Shown here piece after piece: positions 8,021 through 17,650 of a stretch of DNA of 64,000 nt. Each line of letters begins with the position of its first letter. The first letter of the stretch is position 1. This DNA is from Candidatus Francisella endociliophora (GTDB taxonomy: Bacteria > Pseudomonadota > Gammaproteobacteria > Francisellales > Francisellaceae), in NCBI RefSeq assembly GCF_000764555.1, contig NZ_CP009574.1, forward strand, positions 930,001 to 994,000, in the 5' to 3' direction. The notes under the pieces are model-generated. The model was given only the letters and a program-made list of their open reading frames with translations, was not told the origin of the DNA and made no database searches. Both the position numbers and the translations under genes were made by a program.

Positions 8021-9085
8021 ATGTCAAATACTGATAATCTGCAATATGGCTCAGTAAATTGGCGAGAAGTTGTTCGCAAAAACACTCGTCGCACATACTT
8101 TGTGATTGCAACATTTTTAGTAGTTTTTTTTCTACTAGGTATTTTTGTAGATACTTTTTGGCGTTATGGTGAGCTTGCAAATGCTTATTATAGCCATACA
8201 GGTACACAATTATCCATATCAAAAGTATTTTGGGCATTAGCAACTTTTCAAATTCCACCGTATGCTACTATGATAATCTCTGGTGTAGCTGTAATTTGGG
8301 TATTTGTAACCTTTAGTATGTATGACAAAATCATGCTATCTGGTACAGAATACCAAGAAATTACAGCTGATAATCAAGATACATTAGCTCGTAGAGTTTA
8401 CAATGTTGTAGAAGAAATGAAAGTAGCTGCTGGTATGAGATATATGCCTAAAGTATTTCTTATAGATGCTAACTACATGAATGCCTTTGCTTCTGGATAT
8501 TCTGAAAAGTCTGCTATGGTTGCTATCACAACAAAGCTTGCAAATGCTCTTACTCGTGATGAATTACAAGCTGTAATGGCACATGAGCTTACGCATATTA
8601 GAAACCAAGATATTAAGCTAAACCTTTTCACAATGGTTTTATCAAATATGATGCTTATTATTATGGATTTCTTATTCTACTCGGCTCTTTTCTCAGGAAA
8701 CAACAGAAATAGTAACAATCGTAATAATAATGCTGCTGCTTTTTTCATAATAATTATGATTTTACGCTATGTATTACAAATATTTACAATATTTATGATG
8801 CTATTTTTAAGCCGTACCAGAGAGTATATGGCTGATGCCGGAGCTGTTGAGTTAATGCGTACAAACGTTCCGATGGCAAATGCCCTACTTAAAATATCTG
8901 GAGATAGCAAAACTGCTGAAGCTCAATATAGCTATAAACATAACAAAAATGAAAATCTAAGAAGAGCATCATATATATTTGATCCTCTAAGTGCGGGAAT
9001 CAGTGGTGGTGATATGTCAGATTTATTCTCTACTCATCCATCTATCGAAAAAAGACTCTCATCAATCGGTGTCAAATCACAATAA
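8021..9085 (+). CDS. htpX: M48-family membrane zinc metalloprotease (HtpX-like)
   Basis: A 354-residue integral membrane protease. The zinc motif HELTH is at residues 188-192, and the third ligand is in the EYMADAGAVEL segment. Two hydrophobic segments precede the motif and a cluster of membrane helices follows it. This fits HtpX-like quality-control proteases of the inner membrane, though it is longer than E. coli HtpX (about 290 residues), with an N-terminal extension. It is translated directly after lemA. Confidence 0.85.
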   Translation: MSNTDNLQYGSVNWREVVRKNTRRTYFVIATFLVVFFLLGIFVDTFWRYGELANAYYSHTGTQLSISKVFWALATFQIPPYATMIISGVAVIWVFVTFSMYDKIMLSGTEYQEITADNQDTLARRVYNVVEEMKVAAGMRYMPKVFLIDANYMNAFASGYSEKSAMVAITTKLANALTRDELQAVMAHELTHIRNQDIKLNLFTMVLSNMMLIIMDFLFYSALFSGNNRNSNNRNNNAAAFFIIIMILRYVLQIFTIFMMLFLSRTREYMADAGAVELMRTNVPMANALLKISGDSKTAEAQYSYKHNKNENLRRASYIFDPLSAGISGGDMSDLFSTHPSIEKRLSSIGVKSQ

Positions 9086-9130
9086 TTAACTTCTCCTTCT
9101 TACTAAACGCCCAAGATACAATACTTTAGC

Positions 9131-9160
9131 CTGATGATAACTTTATAAATAAGATATAAT
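9131..9160 (+). promoter_or_regulatory. Possible promoter of the pilin gene
   Basis: A perfect -10 hexamer TATAAT sits at 9155-9160, with CTGATG (9131-9136) 18 bases upstream as a weak -35. The ATG of the pilin leader is at 9188, preceded by AGGA. The -35 is poor, so this call is tentative. Confidence 0.4.
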
Positions 9161-9187
9161 TCTATATGTAATTAATAGGATTTAGAT

Positions 9188-10140
9188 ATGTGTAGAAAAC
9201 AAAAAAATCATCAGAAAAAAATAGAGGTCTGACGATTATTGAACTTATTATAGCTATATCTATAATTGCAATTTTAGCTATTTTTGCTACATCCACATAC
9301 TCAAATTATGTTACTCGTGCAAAAATAGCGGATCAAGTCTCAGTCCTTTCTGCCCAAGCTAGACAAATATATGATCTCAAAAAAGATGGTAAAGAGTTCG
9401 ATGATATTGCTGGCGTACACTCTGTAATTAATAAATACGGAGCTATTACTAAAAATATAGGTGAAGCTGGAGCAAATGTTGTTAAGGGAAATGCTGAAAT
9501 TATGATTCGCCCAGAAGCTGTACCTCCAGACTCTATTAAATGGCGTTGTATTGTATCCGGAGAGAATCTATCTCAATCTAGTGTACCTAATCATTGTATT
9601 TTTGGCTCTGATACTTTTTTTAGGATTCTAAAGGACAACAATATGCTTAGCTCAGATGAAAATTTTGACCTTGGAAATGTACCTGTTAATGATAATGACT
9701 GGGGAAAAATTGGTAAAGATCATCCATTTTTAGGAGATTGGCAAGTTTCAGGGGGTGATGAAGAGATAGAACTTTGGAATAACTTTGATAGGATATCTGA
9801 CCGCCGTGATACAGTAGCTGAGCTTGATGGTGATAGTAATGAAATAGTAGAACTTTCTCACGACTTATCTTCACACAACTTCGAGAATATGAGTTTAACA
9901 TTTGACTATTATCCAAGAACTGGTGATGACTCGAGTAATTTTGAAGTTTACCTTGGAGATCAGCTAGTTTATACACATAGTGATTTCTCACAAGAATGGC
10001 AAACAATAAATATTGACCTCTCAAATGTTGATAATGCCGAATCTAGTAAGCTCTCAATACGAGAAGCAGGCGAAGATGAAAGTTATGGTGCTCTTATTGA
10101 CTTAGAAACCCTAAAAATAACACCAGGTGAAATCGTTTAA
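9188..10140 (+). CDS. Type IV pilin with C-terminal sugar-binding-like domain; leader out of frame
   Basis: From 9226 one open frame encodes a textbook prepilin site, RG followed by LTIIELIIAI (Glu at mature position 5), a hydrophobic helix, and about 303 mature residues ending at 10140. The only plausible start with a basic leader (MCRKQK, ATG 9188, AGGA upstream) is in another frame and stops at 9230. The frame containing the helix has a TAG at 9193 and no start codon after it. One base is missing, or is bypassed by slippage, within two runs of seven A (9201-9207, 9215-9221). Mature residues about 140-303 (GDWQVSGG, LTFDYYPR, FEVYLGD, LREAG-like and ALIDLETLKI) resemble galactose-binding-like jelly-roll domains of surface proteins. 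Without the leader an internal ATG at 9502 could give only the C-terminal 212 residues. Confidence 0.75.
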
Positions 10141-10290
10141 TATAAACTATAAATACATATTGATGTATTGTGTAATTGGTATAGGCTATAAATTTAGTAT
10201 CAAATATACTATAATGATCATGAATTTCATTCAGGATTTTATTTTTCTATAAAAAAACAAATACAAATTAACAATAAAGAAGTAAACAAA

Positions 10291-10614
10291 ATGTCAGATC
10301 AACAACCTCGTAAAAAACTTTCATTAGGTAGAAAAAAACTTTCTACAGATAGAACTTCAAGCCTTAGCAGTAATCTTAAAAGTAAGTTACAAGCTAAAAA
10401 AGAAGATAATATCCAAAACTTTTTCAAAAATGCTGATAAAGCTCTAAATAATCTTTATCAAGAAAGAAAAACTATTGAACATCAAATAAAACAAATTGAA
10501 CAAAGACTTCTTTTTGCAAAAAGCGAGCCCCTTCAAGACTTTTTATTTGAATTAAAATCAAAAGATTTTGAACTACTTACTAAAATTAATTCATATATAT
10601 CTAGCTCTAATTAA
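10291..10614 (+). CDS. Small basic coiled-coil protein of unknown function
   Basis: A 107-residue cytoplasmic protein. The N-terminal third is basic and Ser/Lys-rich, with a repeated RKKLS motif (residues 7-18). Residues about 45-100 form a heptad-rich coiled coil with a QIEQRL segment. A basic tail plus coiled coil would suit nucleic-acid or envelope contact, but I recognise no family. It is preceded by a purine-rich leader (AATAAAGAAG) and stands alone between the pilin and the oxidase. Confidence 0.7.
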   Translation: MSDQQPRKKLSLGRKKLSTDRTSSLSSNLKSKLQAKKEDNIQNFFKNADKALNNLYQERKTIEHQIKQIEQRLLFAKSEPLQDFLFELKSKDFELLTKINSYISSSN

Positions 10615-10684
10615 ATACCATTATCTTTTATATATTTTCTATGATATAAGTGTATTTGTAGAATAACATTAAATAACACTCACC

Positions 10685-12091
10685 ATGAACTCCACTAAAT
10701 ATAAACCAGAAATCTTAGATATTCCAAAGTTAAACTCTCAAAGTTGGTCAAACACTATTGGTGATTGGTCATGGCAATCAAATCTACCAAATCGTGAAGA
10801 TTCTGAAAACTATTACCAAGCATCTTTACAAGATTTACCACAACATAAAAGACTTGCAAGAAATACAAAATGCGATGTGCTAGTTATTGGAGCAGGTCTA
10901 CTTGGTAGTTCTACAGCCCTACACCTCTCAGAAAACAATATTGATACAATATTAATTGACCAAGATCAAATTGGAGTAAATGCTTCTGGTAGAAATGGTG
11001 GCCAACTCACCCCAGGGCTTGCTCGTTGGGAAGCTTGTGATATCGCTAAAAGCTTCACAATAGATGAAGCAAAAAGACTCTGGGAATTTACATCTCACAG
11101 TTCAATGCAAACTATTCAGGATATTATTACAAAATATAATCTTGATGTTGATTATAAACAGGGGCATATAACAGCAGCTATCCATCCGGGACATATTACT
11201 GCCTTAAAGAAATCTGTTAATTCACGAAAGAAATTAGGAGATAATGCTCCTAAAATACTAAGTACTACAGGTATAAAAAAGCATATAAAATCGGAGATAT
11301 ATCATGGTGGTATATTTGATAGTATTGGTGGCCATATCCACCCACTAGCATTAAATTTAGGATTGGTATACGCATTTAAAAAAAATAAAGGCAATGTATA
11401 CGAAAATACTAAAGCATTAAACCTAAACCAGCACAATAATAAAATAATAGTTGAGACTGAAGGAGGCAAAATCACTGCAAATAAAGTGATTGTTGCAACT
11501 CATGTATCAACATTTGAAATACTTTCTCAAGAAGCAAAAGCTACTATACCTTTTTATAGTTATGTAAGCGTTACAGAACCTCTAAGTTTTGATTCAAATG
11601 AACTTCTACCAACTAATATGCCAGTATATGATACATCATTACAAATTGACTACTTTCGCAAAGTAAGAGGTAATCGAATTCTTTTTGGCGCTGCTGGTAC
11701 TGGTTCAAGATGGGATTTCGAGAAAACATCAACTATGTTAAAAGAAAGAATAACAGATGTTTTTCCTAGTTTATCCCAAACAAATCTTGATTTTGTATGG
11801 AGTGGTACAACTGACTTAACTGTTAAAGGGCCAACTGCTGCTTATAATATTGGAGATAAAATATACAGTGTTTTTGGTTGGAGTGGTCATGGTGTAGCTC
11901 AAACCGTTCGTATTGGAAAAGCCATTAGTGATAAGATAGTTCATCAATGCGATGATTTTGATATGCTTTGCAAAGTACCAAACATTAATATACCTATGGG
12001 TAGATTTTTATCACCTGTTCTAATACCAACTTTAACAGCTGCATTAGAAGTTAAATCAAAAATTTTTCCTGAAAAAATGATTTCTTTTTGA
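10685..12091 (+). CDS. FAD-dependent amine oxidase, PuuB/DAO family
   Basis: A 468-residue protein of the D-amino-acid-oxidase (DAO) fold. The dinucleotide-binding motif VIGAGLLGSS is near residue 63, followed by NASGRNGGQLTPGL, which resembles the flavin-contact segment of gamma-glutamylputrescine oxidase (PuuB). The C-terminal FGWSGHGV motif is also typical. Such enzymes oxidise a secondary or primary amine to aldehyde, releasing hydrogen peroxide. The rest of the Puu pathway is absent here, so the substrate is uncertain. Confidence 0.75.
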   Translation: MNSTKYKPEILDIPKLNSQSWSNTIGDWSWQSNLPNREDSENYYQASLQDLPQHKRLARNTKCDVLVIGAGLLGSSTALHLSENNIDTILIDQDQIGVNASGRNGGQLTPGLARWEACDIAKSFTIDEAKRLWEFTSHSSMQTIQDIITKYNLDVDYKQGHITAAIHPGHITALKKSVNSRKKLGDNAPKILSTTGIKKHIKSEIYHGGIFDSIGGHIHPLALNLGLVYAFKKNKGNVYENTKALNLNQHNNKIIVETEGGKITANKVIVATHVSTFEILSQEAKATIPFYSYVSVTEPLSFDSNELLPTNMPVYDTSLQIDYFRKVRGNRILFGAAGTGSRWDFEKTSTMLKERITDVFPSLSQTNLDFVWSGTTDLTVKGPTAAYNIGDKIYSVFGWSGHGVAQTVRIGKAISDKIVHQCDDFDMLCKVPNINIPMGRFLSPVLIPTLTAALEVKSKIFPEKMISF

Positions 12092-12093
12092 TG

Positions 12094-13393
12094 TTAGTTT
12101 GTATATAGATAAGCTTTGGGCTTATTAAGTTGCATCTTAAAATAGAGATACAAGGTCAAACTATAAATTATACGGTTTATAAGATATATTATACACACAG
12201 CATACACCCCAAAGATGCCACTAATAACCAAGGTAATCAATGTTAATATACTTACCCTAAGTGAAATACGTGCGGCTAATATTTCAAGAGAAAGCCTAAA
12301 TGGTAAGAAGAGTAAATCTATCGCAGCACCAAAGCTTATTAAAACAATATACAGTATCCAGGTGCAAAAGCTTGTCCATAAAGATAAACTAAAATTTGTC
12401 GTCCAAATACTACTACAATAAAAAGATATACAATACATATTGATAATATATAAGCTTCTAACTTATGGATATTAGTGACAAAAGTATCCTTTCCTTGCTT
12501 ATAAGCAAGAAGAATATTTGGCTTAATTACAGCAGAAATCGTCCTACCTAAAATTTCTATGAAAATATTAAGCACTATACTAGTCGAAACATATGCAACA
12601 TAGGGAGTAGATCGTATATAACTAACGACATCTGCTATTGGTACTATAAAGTATCAAATATAGGCAGATATGCCTGATTTAGCAAATGCAAAACCTGTTC
12701 TCACAAAGTTATTTATCTTAAAATCAAATGGTTTATATTTTATAACTATACGCTTTTTACTAATCTTACGTAGAACTAAAAAAGCAATACCTGCAGTAAG
12801 TGCAAAACTTGCTATATACAAAAGATCCAATACATATAAATCATCTTTTGTTAAACTACTTCGAATAAAAACTAGTCCTAAACATATAAATACAAAAGGC
12901 AGCATCTGAGCTATTAGAACATAATATCGAGATCCTAAATAACAACGGATTATCCTTCCTGTAAAATAGATCATGTTAAGAATTACAGTAATTACACCAA
13001 TAAAAACAAAATTACAGTAAAAATAATTAATCCCGCTAAAAAGTTTGTATAAAGCTGGAAAGCAAAAGATTAAAATATAGTGCAATATAATAATCAGGCA
13101 AACTAAAGCTGATGTTTTAAGAATTATATTCGCATATAAACTGACATAGTGATCTAGAGTATTAAATTTTTTATTCACAATAAACCATTTGACATACTTA
13201 TCAACAGATAAGTCATAACCTAGAGAAATATATACGGCTATAATCATAATGATCTGAGTAAAAGCCAAAAAATCTGCCAAAATATTAACATTAGTTATTA
13301 AGCTAGATAATCTCGAGGTAATTATAACTTGAAGAAAAAAGCTATTAATAAAAATACAAAAGTATAGAAAATATCTTTTTTAGAGGTAGTCAT
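12094..13393 (-). pseudogene. Decayed polysaccharide flippase-like (MATE/MOP) membrane protein gene
   Basis: Three open pieces on the minus strand reconstruct one multi-span membrane protein of about 430 residues, the usual size for Wzx/MATE-type flippases. The start (MTTSKKDIFYTF) is ATG 13393. A frameshift near 13340 in a T-rich run shifts it to the piece 12654-13280. That piece ends at an in-frame TGA (12654-12656), after which the same frame continues without interruption. A second frameshift near 12340-12440 leads to the last piece ending at 12094. Three independent lesions make it a pseudogene. The original substrate, probably a lipid-linked sugar, is unknown. Confidence 0.75.
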
Positions 13394-13761
13394 GTTTTTA
13401 TTTGAGCCTTTCTGATTAATTATATAAATTTACCAACATAACCACTAAATTTTATCATCAAACTTAATAATAGACTTTTTATCAGAAAAATAAAACCTAA
13501 TAAGATAAATCCTGGAATCAGAAGAATATATTGCGAGCACAATCTAACCTTTTATACTATCTACCAAACTCATAATCCAACAAATGACTCCTAACCAATC
13601 AAATCACCTAAGTTTAGGCAATCTAACTATGTTAATCATTTACCTAAATCTTATACGTTGTATCAAAATTGTTACACACTGTTACAGTGCTGAAACAGCT
13701 TTATATTTTATTACTATATAGACTTTTTTAAGTAATCAAATAATTAAAAATAGGTTGATAA
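13394..13761. other. Gene-free stretch with a possible membrane-protein remnant
   Basis: This 368-base gap holds no intact gene. On the minus strand about 13420-13535 encodes a hydrophobic tail (QYILLIPGFILLGF, then FSGYVGKFI and stop TAA at 13420-13422) with no start, as expected for the 3' remnant of another membrane-protein gene. The remainder is AT-rich and carries the control elements of the downstream lipoprotein gene. Confidence 0.4.
13671..13720 (+). promoter_or_regulatory. Direct GTTACA repeats upstream of a lipoprotein promoter
   Basis: Two GTTACA copies start at 13671 and 13681, exactly one helical turn apart. The second forms part of the short palindrome CACTG-TTA-CAGTG (13677-13689). 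A -10-like TATATA follows at 13715-13720. Repeats at 10-base spacing just upstream of -35 resemble OmpR/PhoB-class activator sites; that interpretation is inference. Confidence 0.3.
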
Positions 13762-14235
13762 ATGAAGAAATTAGCAAGAAAATCATTATTCTCAGTAATA
13801 CTACCATCACTACTAATTTTATCTAGCTGTATTAAAGAGACGACAAATGTTTCTATAATTAAAGGTAATTTTGCCAACTTTAAAGCAGGAACTTACCTTA
13901 ATAGTGAACTACCCGGCATGAATGTTAAGGTTTCATCTAACACAATAAGAATAACATGCCCTGTTAACTTTACCCCACTACCACATACAAGTTCCGTTAC
14001 CCTAACAGCAGGATCAGATTATAATATTAGTAGAGATGATTCTAGTCAAGATGCTCTTCTGTATATGATAATAATTGAAAATGATGGACAAAGCTCTGCT
14101 GTAACAGATACCGTACCAACCGGTGTAACAAATTGGAATAGTGTAATATTTCAATCATCTGAAATAATACCAACATGTGCCCCAAACATCATAAATGGAT
14201 CAGTTATAAATTGGACTAGCTCAACACCAAACTAA
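13762..14235 (+). CDS. Predicted lipoprotein of unknown function
   Basis: A 157-residue protein with a lipoprotein signal (basic start, hydrophobic core, lipobox LSSC with Cys23). The mature part is beta-rich and polar, with two further cysteines (in ITCPVNF and PTCAPN) that could pair. I recognise no family. It converges with rph, 12 bases from its 3' end. Confidence 0.7.
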   Translation: MKKLARKSLFSVILPSLLILSSCIKETTNVSIIKGNFANFKAGTYLNSELPGMNVKVSSNTIRITCPVNFTPLPHTSSVTLTAGSDYNISRDDSSQDALLYMIIIENDGQSSAVTDTVPTGVTNWNSVIFQSSEIIPTCAPNIINGSVINWTSSTPN

Positions 14236-14247
14236 AAGAGTTAAATT

Positions 14248-14955
14248 TTAAAAAATTGTATCAAAAATCTCTTTTATACCTTTTTTAGCAAGACCTAACA
14301 TTTTAGCAAACTCTTCTTCTGAAAAATCTTTGCCCTCTGCTGTACCTTGAATCTCAATCATACCACCATTTGAGTTCATGACAACGTTCATATCTGTCTC
14401 AGCATTTGAATCTTCATCATAATCAAGATCTAATACTGGCTCATCTTTGTAGATACCTACAGAAATTGCAGCAACTTGTGATAAAAGCGGCTCAGCATCT
14501 TCAGCAATCATATTATTTTCTTTCATATACTTTATAGCATCTCTAATAGCTAAAGAAGCGCCTGTTATAGAAGCTGTACGCGTACCACCATCTGCCTGGA
14601 TTACATCACAATCAACCTTGATAGTATTTTCACCAATCGCTGTTAGATCAACACTTGCTCTCAAAGCTCTACCGATTAGTCTTTGGATCTCTTGTGTTCT
14701 GCCTGATTGCTTACCACGAGCAGCTTCTCTATCCATACGAGTATGAGTTGAGCGAGGAAGCATACCATATTCAGCGGTTAACCATCCTTCACCAGAATCT
14801 TTTTTAAATCTTGGTACACCTGCCATTACAGAAGCTGTACAAAGCACCTTTGTATCTCCAAACTCAACAAGAACAGAACCTTCTGCATGTTTTGTGAAGT
14901 TGTGTGTAACTTTTACATTACGTAATTGATCATTATCTCTACCACTTGGACGCAT
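14248..14955 (-). CDS. rph: Ribonuclease PH
   Basis: A 235-residue phosphorolytic 3'-5' exoribonuclease that trims the 3' ends of tRNA precursors. Diagnostic segments are [14 protein letters not shown] at the start, [17 protein letters not shown] and the phosphate/RNA-binding [15 protein letters not shown]. The length equals that of the family (about 238), so the enzyme appears intact, unlike the frameshifted copy in E. coli K-12. It is transcribed alone. Confidence 0.96.
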   Translation of the reverse strand: MRPSGRDNDQLRNVKVTHNFTKHAEGSVLVEFGDTKVLCTASVMAGVPRFKKDSGEGWLTAEYGMLPRSTHTRMDREAARGKQSGRTQEIQRLIGRALRASVDLTAIGENTIKVDCDVIQADGGTRTASITGASLAIRDAIKYMKENNMIAEDAEPLLSQVAAISVGIYKDEPVLDLDYDEDSNAETDMNVVMNSNGGMIEIQGTAEGKDFSEEEFAKMLGLAKKGIKEIFDTIF

Positions 14956-15055
14956 TTTTGGAATCCTTTTTGATTAATTTCATAGCTTTATAAGTGTATA
15001 ATTATACAAATGCAAAAGAAAATAAGAAACCTTAACTTAAAGGTATTTCTCATAT

Positions 15056-15568
15056 ATGACTATAATCAACAAAGATAGCTTAACTAAAATTGAAAAATAT
15101 TGGCTAAATGATGCTAAAAACTTAGTTACTAGCCTATCTAAACATTACGGTGAAATAGCTCTAGAAAAGATCTCTCAAGAATTTGCTAAATTAAACTCTT
15201 TAGAGAAAAAACTATTAAATATAGATACTGCTCTGGTTAGACAAATCACACTCTCAAACTCAGATAAAACATTTGTTTTTGCAAGAACTATTGTACCAAA
15301 TGACACTTATGATTTTTTCACTCAAGAGCTAGATGACTTAGGTACAAAACCAATTGGAGATAATCTACTATTTGACAAATCAAAGTTTCAAAGAGGAGAG
15401 TTTATAATTTCTCAATTATCTTCTGAAGATTTTTATAATGAAACAGGTAAAATCATAGATAAAGATATTTTCTCGCGTAGCTCAGTATTTGAATACAAAC
15501 ATGACAACCAGCTTAAGTTTTTGATTACAGAATATTTCTTGATCCTACCGGAGCAATGTGATGCTTAG
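15056..15568 (+). CDS. ubiC: Chorismate pyruvate-lyase
   Basis: A 170-residue enzyme that removes pyruvate from chorismate to give 4-hydroxybenzoate, the first committed precursor of ubiquinone. Family marks include VRQITL, ARTIVP, the loop [10 protein letters not shown] and the C-terminal LITEYFL containing the conserved Glu. The 3' end overlaps ubiA by 8 bases, giving a ubiC-ubiA operon as in E. coli. Confidence 0.9.
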   Translation: MTIINKDSLTKIEKYWLNDAKNLVTSLSKHYGEIALEKISQEFAKLNSLEKKLLNIDTALVRQITLSNSDKTFVFARTIVPNDTYDFFTQELDDLGTKPIGDNLLFDKSKFQRGEFIISQLSSEDFYNETGKIIDKDIFSRSSVFEYKHDNQLKFLITEYFLILPEQCDA

Positions 15569-16418
15569 TAGAGAAAAATTAAATGCATATTTTATGCTAA
15601 TGAGACTTCACCGCCCTATTCCAATATTACTAATTCTTTGGCCAACTCTTACCGCTTTAGTTTTAGCTAATCATGGCTTACCAAGCTTGAAGCTTTTAGT
15701 AATCTTCACACTCGGTGTAGTTATTATGCGAACTGTTGGCTGTATTGTTAATGATATTGCTGATATTGATTTTGATAAGCATGTTGCCCGTACAAATACT
15801 CGTCCATTGACTAGTGGTAAGCTTACTGTGAAAAATGCTATTTGGCTCTGTATTGCTCTCACATTAGTTGCATTTATATGTGTATTATTTTTAAACTTAT
15901 ACACAATCTTATTATCATTTATCGCATTATTTTTAGCTGTACTTTATCCATTCTGTAAAAGGTTTTTTGCGATTCCTCAGCTAGTACTTGGCCTAGCATT
16001 TAATTTTGGTATTTTTATGGCATTTTCAGCTACGCAAAATCATATACCTTTTGAAGCTTGGATATTTTATTTATCAACTATTTGCTGGACTATCGCTTAT
16101 GATACAGTATACGCCTTAGCTGACCGAGAGTTTGATCTTGAGATAGGTATTAACTCATCCGCAGTATTGTTTGGTGATAAAGTATTTAAATATATTTTTA
16201 TATTTAACTTTTTCTCTTTAGTTTTTTTATGCTTTTTAGGAATAAATTTAGACTTCAATATTATTTTCTACATAGGAGTTTTAGTGAATGCTATTTTCTT
16301 TGTTAGAAATTATTTCATGTATAAAAAATTAGGCATCACAAATTGTATAAAAGCTTTTTCTGACAACCACTGGGTTGGTTTAATAATACTATTAGTCGTT
16401 TTGCTTCAATATCTTTAA
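15561..16418 (+). CDS. ubiA: 4-hydroxybenzoate polyprenyltransferase
   Basis: An integral membrane prenyltransferase that attaches the polyprenyl tail to 4-hydroxybenzoate. The two Asp-rich magnesium/diphosphate motifs are visible: NDIADIDFD near residue 64 and DREFD near residue 190. About eight or nine membrane helices are present. I chose ATG 15561 rather than the GTG just before it because GGAG lies 8 bases upstream. It overlaps ubiC and works on that enzyme's product. Confidence 0.94.
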   Translation: MLSREKLNAYFMLMRLHRPIPILLILWPTLTALVLANHGLPSLKLLVIFTLGVVIMRTVGCIVNDIADIDFDKHVARTNTRPLTSGKLTVKNAIWLCIALTLVAFICVLFLNLYTILLSFIALFLAVLYPFCKRFFAIPQLVLGLAFNFGIFMAFSATQNHIPFEAWIFYLSTICWTIAYDTVYALADREFDLEIGINSSAVLFGDKVFKYIFIFNFFSLVFLCFLGINLDFNIIFYIGVLVNAIFFVRNYFMYKKLGITNCIKAFSDNHWVGLIILLVVLLQYL

Positions 16419-17650
16419 TGTGTCTTTGCATTCTTTTTATTAATCACTTTAGCATACGGCAATATAGCTATAGCGACTATCACAAGTGGAATAATTGTTG
16501 ATATTTTAAAAGCTGTAATCCCTGGTAAAACATCAAATAGTTCACCCAATAACCTTGCAGCAATACTACCTGTTAATGCGCCAGAGATTGTAATGATTGT
16601 CATAACTAAACTATGTTGTGCCTTATCATACGAGCTCAAAATAGTAGAGTTTAATAGTGGTGAAGTTGGGGCTATGAATATACCGATTAATGGCAGTAAA
16701 AATGCCTCTATATGAACTTCAGACCAGGAGCTAATCACATGTGTCTGCTGTTGAATAAGCCCTAGACAGAAAAGTAAGAAAACCACTCCAAATATATAGT
16801 TCAAAAATAGTATTCTATCCCAACGCAAAACTTTAAGTAAAGCAATAGTGATAATTCTACCTAGAGCCATACACAATACAAAAGCACTAGCCAATTGCAC
16901 ACTATAGCTTCCAGGTAAATCTACAACATCTCTATAGAATGATGGTAACCAAGCAAATATACCCTGTTCAACTAATCCAGCTATAAAAGCCATAGCTATA
17001 AACATTAAAATATATTTACTCTTACAAAATTGACCAATTTCTTTGAATTGCTCTGATATTTTTTTATTTTTCTCTTTTTCTAAAGCGGATTCATTAAGCG
17101 GTGATAACAACCATAAAGCTATATTTACAATCCCAAAACCTGCGAATATCCAAAAAGCATATAACCAATTAATATGGTGCAAAAAGAATGATAAAACCCA
17201 CATACCAATCATACTTGCAATCATCCAACTAGTTTCAACGACAGATACAAAAGATGCGTGTTGCTCTTGAGAATTAGTTACCAGGCCTATTGATGAATAA
17301 ACACCTATTTTTAAAAAAACTAATGCAAATCCTAAAAACACTAGATAAAGCTTAAGTATCCAATAATAATCTAAAAACGGCATACTAATACAAGTTAGTG
17401 TCATCAATACTAATATAACCAGCATAGTATTACGATAACCACCTTTCAACAATATCGAAAATGCGATAAAAGAAAGTAGAACCTGTGTAATATTTTGATA
17501 GCTTTCTAAAGTCCCTGCACTAGCATTTGAAACATGATAATAATGCGTTGCTTGTAGGATAAATGTAGACAACACACTTGTAAACATTGCTAATGAGAAA
17601 AATGTATAGACTATCGTAAACTTAATTAATTTTGTACGTAAACTAGTCAT
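16415..17650 (-). CDS. MFS transporter of the GH130 operon
   Basis: A 411-residue major facilitator with about 12 membrane helices and a central basic loop ([14 protein letters not shown]). Its 5' end overlaps the GH130 gene by 8 bases, so it is the third gene of a carbohydrate operon and probably imports the oligosaccharide that the phosphorylase splits. The substrate is inferred from context only. Its 3' end overlaps that of ubiA by 4 bases. Confidence 0.85.
   Translation of the reverse strand: MTSLRTKLIKFTIVYTFFSLAMFTSVLSTFILQATHYYHVSNASAGTLESYQNITQVLLSFIAFSILLKGGYRNTMLVILVLMTLTCISMPFLDYYWILKLYLVFLGFALVFLKIGVYSSIGLVTNSQEQHASFVSVVETSWMIASMIGMWVLSFFLHHINWLYAFWIFAGFGIVNIALWLLSPLNESALEKEKNKKISEQFKEIGQFCKSKYILMFIAMAFIAGLVEQGIFAWLPSFYRDVVDLPGSYSVQLASAFVLCMALGRIITIALLKVLRWDRILFLNYIFGVVFLLFCLGLIQQQTHVISSWSEVHIEAFLLPLIGIFIAPTSPLLNSTILSSYDKAQHSLVMTIITISGALTGSIAARLLGELFDVLPGITAFKISTIIPLVIVAIAILPYAKVINKKNAKTH

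Noticed and set aside
9502-10140. A stand-alone 212-residue gene starting at ATG 9502
   Set aside because: The same frame continues upstream without stop through a perfect prepilin cleavage site and helix, so 9502 is an internal Met.
12094-13280. Three separate small membrane protein genes
   Set aside because: The pieces join into one flippase-length protein through two frameshifts and one in-frame TGA, so a single pseudogene is the simpler reading.
14233-14276. TAAAAGAG...CTCTTTTA inverted repeat as a two-way terminator
   Set aside because: The loop would be 28 bases, the stem is AT-rich and the right arm lies inside the rph coding region.
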